Below, piece by piece: positions 58,310 to 64,000 of a DNA stretch of 64,000 nt. Origin of the DNA: Cryobacterium breve. Lineage in GTDB: Bacteria > Actinomycetota > Actinomycetes > Actinomycetales > Microbacteriaceae. The notes beneath the pieces were generated by a model. That model ran no database searches. It worked only from the letters and a program-made list of their open reading frames with translations, and had not been told where the DNA came from. The first letter of the stretch is position 1. The number at the start of each line of letters is the position of its first letter. Location: the NCBI RefSeq assembly GCF_027594785.1, contig NZ_CP075584.1, positions 1,364,001 to 1,428,000 of the forward strand, written 5' to 3'. Position numbers and translations under genes: made by a program.

Positions 58310-59116
58310 TTACAGCACCTTCGACAGGAATGCCTGGGTGCGGCGGTGCTGAGGGTTGCTGAGCACGAGCTCGGGGTCTCCGGACTCGACGACGACGCCG
58401 CCGTCCATGAACACGAGCGAGTCCCCGACCTCGCGGGCGAAACCCATCTCGTGGGTGACCACGATCATGGTCATGCCCTCCTTAGCGAGGCCCTTCATCA
58501 CGTCGAGCACTTCTCCGACGAGTTCGGGGTCGAGCGCGCTCGTGGGCTCGTCGAAGAGCATCAGCTTGGGCTCCATCGCAAGGGCACGGGCGATCGCGAC
58601 CCGCTGCTGCTGGCCGCCGGACAGGTGCGCGGGGTAATAGTCCGCGCGTTCGGCGAGTCCCACCCGGGCGAGCAGGTCGCGCGCGGTGCGCTCGGCCTGC
58701 GCCTTGGGTAGTCCCTTGACCCGCAGCGGGGCCTCCATCACGTTCTGAAGCGCGGTCATGTGCGGGAACAGGTTGAAGCGCTGGAACACCATGCCGATGT
58801 CCCTGCGCTGCTTCGCCGCTTCCTTGGGCGCCATCTCGTAGAGCTTGCCGTTGGTCTCGCGGTAGCCGATCAGCTCGCCGTCGACACTCAGCCGCCCGGC
58901 GGAGAGCACCTCGAGGTGGTTGATGCAGCGCAGGAACGTGGACTTGCCCGACCCGCTCGGCCCGACGAGGCACATCACCTCGCCGCGTTTGACCTCGAGG
59001 GAGATACTCTTGAGCACCTCGTGCGAGCCGAAGCTCTTCGAGACCTGCTCGGCGAGCACCATCGGCACGTAACCGCGGTCAGCGGATGCCGCGCCCGGCG
59101 TGGTCATGTCGCTCAC
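58310..59116 (-). CDS. Amino-acid ABC transporter ATP-binding protein
   Basis: A 268-residue ATPase of the GlnQ/HisP family. Walker [19 protein letters not shown] (the CINHLE sequence is typical of polar amino-acid importers); Q-loop [11 protein letters not shown]; signature [16 protein letters not shown]; Walker [16 protein letters not shown]-loop VVTHEMGFA. The start overlaps the permease stop by 4 bases. Convergent with hrpA. Confidence 0.93.
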   Translation of the reverse strand: MSDMTTPGAASADRGYVPMVLAEQVSKSFGSHEVLKSISLEVKRGEVMCLVGPSGSGKSTFLRCINHLEVLSAGRLSVDGELIGYRETNGKLYEMAPKEAAKQRRDIGMVFQRFNLFPHMTALQNVMEAPLRVKGLPKAQAERTARDLLARVGLAERADYYPAHLSGGQQQRVAIARALAMEPKLMLFDEPTSALDPELVGEVLDVMKGLAKEGMTMIVVTHEMGFAREVGDSLVFMDGGVVVESGDPELVLSNPQHRRTQAFLSKVL

Positions 59117-60140
59117 GAGGGGCCTCCCTGGCCGGTTCCGGGTTCTCGGGTCGTGCGGGTCGCCGGCGCCTGCTCGGAGCCGGGCACGATCGTGACACCC
59201 GTGGTCGGGTCGGGGTTGGAACCGCCGCCCTTCTTGTCCGGCTGACGGTCACCGATGCCGCGGGCGAATCGCTTCTCGAGGAAGTACTGGCCCACCATCA
59301 GGATCGAGGTGAAGAACAGGTACCAGATCGACGCGACGATGAGCAGCGGGATCGGATTGAAGGTCTCGGCGGAGATGTCCCGAGAGCGGGCGAACAGGTC
59401 GAAGCTGAACGGCACCGCCGTGACGAGCGAGGTCGTCTTGAGCATCGAGATGACCTCGTTGCCGGTCGGCGGGATGATCACCCGCATCGACTGCGGCAGG
59501 ATGACCCGGGTCATCGTCTGCGACCAGCTCATGCCGAGCGCCGTCGCGGCCTCTTCCTGGCCGCGGTCGACGGCGAGGAGTCCGGCGCGGACGATCTCGG
59601 CCATGTACGCGGCTTCGTTGAGCGAGAGGCCGATGACCGCGAGGGCGAATGTGCTGAGCGCGGCGTTCGTCTCGAACGACACCCACGGGTGCATGAACGG
59701 GATCCCGATGTCGATGCTCGAGTAGATCAGCGAGATCAGGCCCCAGATGGTCAGCTGCACGTAGACCGGAGTGCCGCGGAAGACCCAGAGATAGAACCAC
59801 GCGAGGCTCTTCACGACCGGGTTGGGCGACAGCCGCATCACCGCGAGGATCACGCCGAGGACGATCGCGATCACCATCGAGTAGACGGTGAGTTCGAGGG
59901 TCACGAGCGCGGCCTGGGAGATGCGCCGGTCGAAGAGGTACTTCGCGACCGTGGGCCAGTCGTACGCGGGGCGGAAGGCCGCGTCCACGATGGCGAGGGC
60001 GAACACCACGATCAGGATGATCGCGAAGACCATCCGCCACGGGTGACGCAGCCGGATGGCCTTGATCGGAACCGGGGCGGCCGGATCGGCCGGGGACGAG
60101 GCGAGCCGCGCCCCCGGCCGTTCAGATTCGGCGTGCTCAT
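59113..60140 (-). CDS. Amino-acid ABC transporter permease (start region frame uncertain)
   Basis: HisM/GlnP-type permease. Helices: [56 protein letters not shown] and [17 protein letters not shown]. The conserved pattern [20 protein letters not shown] and EAA loop [21 protein letters not shown] are present. The C-terminal ~55 residues form a hydrophilic tail. The ATG at 60140 (MSTPNLNG) is the likely start, 4 bases from the previous stop, but it is out of frame unless one base is missing near the GGGGG/CCCCC run at about 60111-60115. An in-frame ATG at 60033 would give the safe core. Same operon as the ATPase and binding protein. Confidence 0.85.
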
Positions 60141-60143
60141 CGG

Positions 60144-61041
60144 CTAGCCGTTCGCGGCTGCGTTGATCGTGATCTTGTCGATGCCGCCGTCGGCGACTCC
60201 CCACGTGTCGAGGATGGCCTTGTAGCTGCCGTCATCGACCATGGACTGCAGCGCGGCCTGGACGGCCTTGCCGAGGTCGGAGCCCTTGGCGACGACCATG
60301 CCGTACGGTGCGACGTCGAAGGTCTTGCCCGCGAGCCTGCAGCTTGCCCTTGGTCTGGGCGATCGCGTAGAGGGTGACGGGAGAGTCGGCGCTGAGCGCG
60401 TCGGCCTGGCCGAGCACGACCGCGTTCGTCGCGGCATCCTGGGTGTCGAACTTGAGTTTGTCGATCGCCGGCTTGCCCGCCGCGACACACGCGTCGCTCT
60501 TGGCGGGAACCTCGTCGGTGTCTTCATACGTCGTAGCCTGCACGGCGACCTTCATGCCGCAGGCGTTGTCCGGGTCGACGGTCTTGTCCTTGGCCGAGGC
60601 CCACTGGATGCCGGCGGTGTAGTAGTTGACGAAGTCGACCTGCTTCTCGCGCTCGGCGGTGTCCGTGAACGAGGACTCGCCCAGGTCGGCCTTGCCGCCG
60701 GCGACGGAGGGGATGATGTTGTCGAACTTGGCGACCTGGAATTCGGCCGTCAGCCCGAGCTTGGTCGCGATCGCGCTCGCGATCTCGATTCCCCAGCCGA
60801 TCGGCTTGCCTGCTTCGTCCTTGAACTCGTTCGGGGCGTATGTCGGGTCGCTGCCGACGATGAGCTTGCCGGAGGAGGCGATCTTGGCGGGAACGAGTGC
60901 GGCGGCCGCGTCGTCCTTGGTGATCGCTGCGGCCGAGGCGCTGCTGGTCGAGCCCGTGGTAGGCGTCGAGTTGTCGACGCAGCCGGTGAGCATCAGTGCG
61001 GCCGCGGCGGCGACGGCGGGGAGTAGGTATCGAGCGCGCAT
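60144..61041 (-). CDS. Amino-acid ABC transporter substrate-binding lipoprotein (frame broken once)
   Basis: About 298 residues, family-3 solute-binding protein. Signal MRARYLLPAVAAAAALM, lipobox LTGC (Cys about 21). Mature motifs: GKLIVGSDPTYAPNEF, GWGIEIASAIATKLGL, FDNIIPSVAGGKADLGESSF and DTAEREKQVDFVNYYTAG. The frame breaks at 60333-60338 (GAGCCT); removing one base gives KGKLQLAGKTFDVAPYGMVV and continues to the stop. It heads the amino-acid importer operon (binding protein, permease, ATPase). The ligand (possibly a polar amino acid) cannot be told. Confidence 0.92.
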
Positions 61042-61274
61042 ATGCGGAACCTTCTTTGTTTGTCGGTGTCAGGGGTTCGTCATTGAGTCCGTAAACGGTG
61101 AGCGACAGAGGTGAGCATATAACAGGATGCCCACGCGGATTCTGTGCGCAGGTCACGTTTTGGACTAGCTAAAGCGAGCGTGAGGGGGACGTGTCTCGAT
61201 CAAGTATGGCCGTTGGCGTGTTTCGGGCAGATTTCGCCCGGTGCGACCGCGCCATCGCTCACGGACCCAGCACC

Positions 61275-61322
61275 GAGTTGCGGCCCCTCGCCGTGTCGCC
61301 GAAAGTGTTTTGTCCGCAACTC
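61275..61322. repeat. Palindromic element family B, copy 3
   Basis: GAGTTGCGG pairs with CCGCAACTC; the right side AAAGTGTTTTGTCCGCAACTCAGCG closely resembles copies 1 and 2. It lies between two leftward genes: downstream of the siderophore-binding gene (end 61339) and upstream of the amino-acid binding gene (start 61041). Confidence 0.7.
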
Positions 61323-61338
61323 AGCGGGGCGACGGACG

Positions 61339-62361
61339 TTATTCGACGGCCTTGGCCGCGGTCGAGAGCATGGTCACGTAGTCGTCGAGGCCCCAGGTCA
61401 GCGAGAGTCCCGTCGGCGGGGAGACGGACGAGATGAATGCCGCGCCGACCGGGGAGGCGACGGAGCCGCGCTGCACCTGCGGCATGGCCCGGGCATAGCC
61501 GGCGGAGAGGAACGCATCCGATTCCTCCTGCGTCGTCCCGAAGTTCACGAGCACGTCGCTCGTGAGCTTGTCGAGCTGTTCGTGGCTGAGCGTGTAGTAG
61601 AAGCTCGCCTCGTCGGTCGCGAGGGCGTCGACGGCGGGTGCGTTCACGAAGCCGAGGTCGAGGGTGAAGGCGACCCGGGGGTCTTCCTTCTTGTAGACGT
61701 AGAACGTTCCGCCGCTGTCACTCGTGAGGGAGATCGACTTTCCCGTGAATTCGGGGTGGGCAGCCGCGGCCGCGGCGATCTTCCCGTCGATGTCTGCGAG
61801 AAGGGTGGTCGCTTCGGCGGTCTTGCCGAGCGCGGTTCCGGTGATCGTGATGAGCTCGCGCCAATCGGTCGCCCAGGGCTGGTCGGGGTAGCCGACCACG
61901 GGGGCGATCTTGCTGAGCAGCGCGTACTGCTCGGCGGTGATGCCGGAATACGCGGCGAGGATCACGTCGGGTGCGGCCTTGGCGATGTCCTCGTACGGCG
62001 GCTCAGTGGAGTCCGGCAGCACGGTCGGCGTGGGCGTTCCGGTCTTCGTGAGCGCTTCGGAGATCCAGGGCAGCACCCCCTGGGCGTCACCCGCGTAGGC
62101 CTGGAACGGCATCGCGACGGGAATGACGCCGAGGGCGATCGCATCATCCGCACTCCCCAAGCCCCAGGTCACGACCCGGGTCGGTTGCTTCGGGATCACG
62201 GTGGACCCGAAGGCGTTCTCGATCGTGACGGGGAACGATGCGGCAGCGGAGTCGCCCGCCGCGGCATCCGTCGCCTGGGGCGCGGGCGCGGAACAGCCGG
62301 TCAGGGTCAGGGCGACGAGGGCGGCCACAGCGACGAGCGCGCGGATGGGGGGACGGTGCAC
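61339..62361 (-). CDS. Iron-siderophore ABC transporter substrate-binding lipoprotein
   Basis: A 340-residue FepB/FhuD-type binding protein. Signal MHRPPIRALVAVAALVAL, lipobox LTGC. Mature motifs: IPKQPTRVVTWGLGSADDAI, KAAPDVILAAYSGITAEQYA, LSKIAPVVGYPDQPWATDW. It binds ferric siderophores outside the cell. A DtxR/IdeR iron box lies 73-91 bases upstream. The ABC ATPase and permease genes precede it. Confidence 0.92.
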   Translation of the reverse strand: MHRPPIRALVAVAALVALTLTGCSAPAPQATDAAAGDSAAASFPVTIENAFGSTVIPKQPTRVVTWGLGSADDAIALGVIPVAMPFQAYAGDAQGVLPWISEALTKTGTPTPTVLPDSTEPPYEDIAKAAPDVILAAYSGITAEQYALLSKIAPVVGYPDQPWATDWRELITITGTALGKTAEATTLLADIDGKIAAAAAAHPEFTGKSISLTSDSGGTFYVYKKEDPRVAFTLDLGFVNAPAVDALATDEASFYYTLSHEQLDKLTSDVLVNFGTTQEESDAFLSAGYARAMPQVQRGSVASPVGAAFISSVSPPTGLSLTWGLDDYVTMLSTAAKAVE

Positions 62362-62428
62362 GGGAAACTCCGGTTTCTCAGTTGTCGATGAGGTGCTGTG
62401 TGACGCGGTTCGGTCTAGCTCACTTCAA

Positions 62429-63449
62429 CTAGCTTAGGTTAGCCTTACCTAATATAGCGGATGCCGGGGTCGGTGCGGGATGGAATCTTCCGATCGGCAC
62501 GACGAGCGGTGAACCGCAGACGGGGTCGGGGATGACGAGGGCGTCGAGCCCGAAGGCGGAGCGGACGACGTCGACGGTCAGGGTCTTCGCGGGCGGCCCG
62601 GCGGCGATGATGCCGCCTGAGCGCATCACGAGCATCTCGTCGGCGTACCGGGCCGCGAGGTTGAGGTCGTGGAGGACCATCACGATCGTGGTGCCCCGGG
62701 TGCGGTTGAGTTCGAGGAGAAGGTCGAGGACCTCGATCTGGTGGGCGACGTCGAGGAAGCTCGTCGGTTCGTCGAGCAACAGGATGTCGGTGTCCTGGGC
62801 GAGGGCCATCGCGATCCAGACCCGCTGGCGCTGGCCGCCGGAGAGCTCCTCGAGCCGGCGCGCGGCGAGGTCCAGGGTTCCGGTGCGCACGAGGGCGTCG
62901 GCGACGATGGCGTCGTCCGCGGCCGTGGTGCCGCGGAACCAGCCCTGGTGCGGATGCCGGCCGCGACCGACGAGTTCGCCGACGGTGATGCCCTCCGGCG
63001 CGAGCGGCTGTTGCGGCAGGAGGCCGAGCGCGGTCGCGACCCGCTTGCCCGGAATCTTCGTGATGTCGATGCCGTCGAGGAGAACCACGCCGGATTGCGG
63101 GGCGAGCAGGCGGGCGAGTCCGCGGAGGAGCGTGGACTTGCCCGAGGCGTTCGCGCCGACGATGACCGTGATGCGTCCGACGGCGATCTCGAGGTCGAGG
63201 TCGGTGACGATTGGGACGCCATCGTAGCCGAGGCCGAGGGCGACGGTGCGCAGGCTCGTGGTGCGTGCGGTCGGCGCGGTCAACTGGGTCGACGGATGCT
63301 GCGTCCGTCCGAGCTTCCGGCCCTGAACCAATTCGACGGAGTTTTTGCCCGAAACGTCCGTGAGAGGGCCGTTTCGGGCCAAAAAGCCGAAAAACTCCGT
63401 CGAATCGGTTAGGCCGCGGGTCGGGCGTGTTCGGGTTGGAGTGGGTCAT
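62429..63449 (-). CDS. Iron-siderophore ABC transporter ATP-binding protein (element C2 at its 5' end)
   Basis: FepC/FhuC-type ATPase. Walker A VIVGANASGKSTLLRGLARL; signature ELSGGQRQRVWIAMALAQDT; Walker B ILLLDEPTSFLDVAHQIEVL; H-loop VMVLHDLNLAARYADEM. The natural start is the ATG at 63449 (MTHSNPNTPDPRP), which overlaps the permease stop (ATGA). The next 85 bases are palindrome C2, after which the frame is shifted by one extra base, probably in the TTTTT run of the palindrome (minus strand). With one T removed the element is translated in frame into the ATPase N-terminus (...ARNGPLTDVSGKNSVELVQG...). The 3' end overlaps the iron box of the next gene. If uncorrected, the frame is usable from 63382. 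Confidence 0.85.
62434..62452. promoter_or_regulatory. DtxR/IdeR-type iron box
   Basis: TTAGGTTAGCCTTACCTAA closely matches the actinobacterial consensus (TTAGGTTAGGCTAACCTAA). It lies 73-91 bases upstream of the siderophore-binding gene and overlaps the last codons of the ATPase gene (GKANLS-stop). Expected to give iron repression. Confidence 0.9.
63326..63410. repeat. Palindromic element family C, copy 2
   Basis: CCAATTCGACGGAGTTTTT and AAAAACTCCGTCGAATCGG are outer arms; inner arms GCCCGAAAC and GTTTCGGGC. Same element as 20637-20717. It lies just after the start codon region of the siderophore ATPase. Confidence 0.82.
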
Positions 63450-64000
63450 CGGGTTCCTTCGGTGCTGTCGCGCGAGCTGCCGCTGCCGCCTGCGGCTCCG
63501 GTCGCGAGCAGCCAGAGCAGGTAGGGCGCCCCGATGGCGCCGGTGACGACCCCGGCCGGGAGCTGGAGTCCGCCCGGGAGCAGGTGCTGGGCGGCGAAGT
63601 CGGCGCCACTGACGATCAGGGCGCCGACCAGGGCCGACGGCACGAGGCCGAGCCCGCCGGTGCCGACGAGGCGGCGGGCGATCGGCGCGGACACGAACGC
63701 GACGAACGCGAGCGGGCCGACCATGGCCGTCGCGAGCGCGGCGAGGGCGACGGCGACGGCGAGGAGTCCGAGCCGGTTGCGCTCGGCGCCGACACCGAGG
63801 CTCGTGGCCAGGTCGTCGCCGAGTTGCAGCGCGCGGAGACGCGGCGCGAGCATCCGCACGATGGGCAGGAGCACGGCGAGCCCGACCGCGACGACGGCGA
63901 TCTCTGGCCACGCGGCACCGCTCACGCTGCCGACGAGCCAGGTGAGGGCATCCTGGGCGTTGCGAAGCTCGGCACGGCTGAGCAGGTAGCCGAGCAGGCC
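63446..64000 (-). CDS. Iron-siderophore ABC transporter permease FecCD type (5' end outside window)
   Basis: C-terminal part (184 residues visible) of a FecCD permease. Hydrophobic helices IAVVAVGLAVLLPIVRMLAP, LLAVAVALAALATAMVGPLA and FVSAPIARRLVGTGGLGLVP; the conserved family pattern GPLAFVAFVSAPIARRLVG and DLATSLGV/LQLGDDLA region are visible. It is coupled by an ATGA overlap to the ATPase gene. The N-terminus lies beyond position 64000. Confidence 0.9.
   Translation of the reverse strand, partial: GLLGYLLSRAELRNAQDALTWLVGSVSGAAWPEIAVVAVGLAVLLPIVRMLAPRLRALQLGDDLATSLGVGAERNRLGLLAVAVALAALATAMVGPLAFVAFVSAPIARRLVGTGGLGLVPSALVGALIVSGADFAAQHLLPGGLQLPAGVVTGAIGAPYLLWLLATGAAGGSGSSRDSTEGTR

Overview
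The window is about 64 kb of very GC-rich DNA (my estimate is near 70%) from a high-GC Gram-positive bacterium. Gene content points to the Actinobacteria and most likely the family Microbacteriaceae. Supporting signs are an IdeR/DtxR-type iron box, a HAIR-like HspR site, a PadR-controlled vanillate operon, several -10 boxes placed for leaderless mRNAs, and a very frequent GCATCCG/CGGATGC word. A secreted DUF3494 ice-binding protein suggests a cold-environment strain such as a Cryobacterium-like organism; that genus guess is inference. I saw no rRNA, tRNA, CRISPR array, prophage or transposase. It reads as ordinary chromosome.

Layout. 0-7 kb: end of a large SF1 helicase, a TPR-GGDEF diguanylate cyclase, a glutaredoxin-like protein, two small proteins and phosphoenolpyruvate synthase. 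7-18 kb: ice-binding protein, lipoprotein, membrane protein plus J-domain protein, a large protein of unknown family, NERD protein, alpha/beta hydrolase, acylphosphatase, membrane proteins and a zinc-ribbon protein. 18-24 kb: a lipoprotein amine oxidase whose motifs are in circularly permuted order, a DUF7059-type methyltransferase, an SDR and a LacI repressor. 24-30 kb: a sugar ABC transporter plus glycogen-debranching-like glycosidase behind two LacI-type palindromes. 30-33 kb: a type III polyketide cluster (FAD monooxygenase, methyltransferase, chalcone/stilbene-synthase-like enzyme). 33-42 kb: pyruvate oxidase, PAP2 phosphatase, MDR oxidoreductase, Hsp20, phosphodiesterase and a Stealth sugar-phosphate transferase. 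42-47 kb: DUF1761 protein, DUF255 thioredoxin-fold protein and two tandem anchored paralogues. 47-54 kb: PnuC, PadR, the vanillate operon (vanA-vanB-aldehyde dehydrogenase), an aldo/keto reductase, and a DUF2249 protein with its HTH regulator. 54-64 kb: HrpA helicase, an amino-acid ABC transporter and an iron-siderophore ABC transporter cut by the window end.

Two window-wide patterns matter. First, about thirty reading-frame breaks cut genes that otherwise look intact. Twenty sit on the same hexamer, AGGCTC (or GAGCCT). In nineteen, removing one G (restoring AGCTC) rejoins the frame with sensible or conserved residues; in one (15.93 kb) a second nearby break is also needed. Because both orientations relative to the gene occur, I read these as a DNA-level artefact (probably a consensus-calling error) rather than gene decay or recoding, and annotate the genes as functional. 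Second, the window carries at least eight families of 40-100 bp imperfect palindromes. Four families have two or three copies here. They lie between convergent genes, between tandem genes, in a divergent gap, and inside coding sequences.
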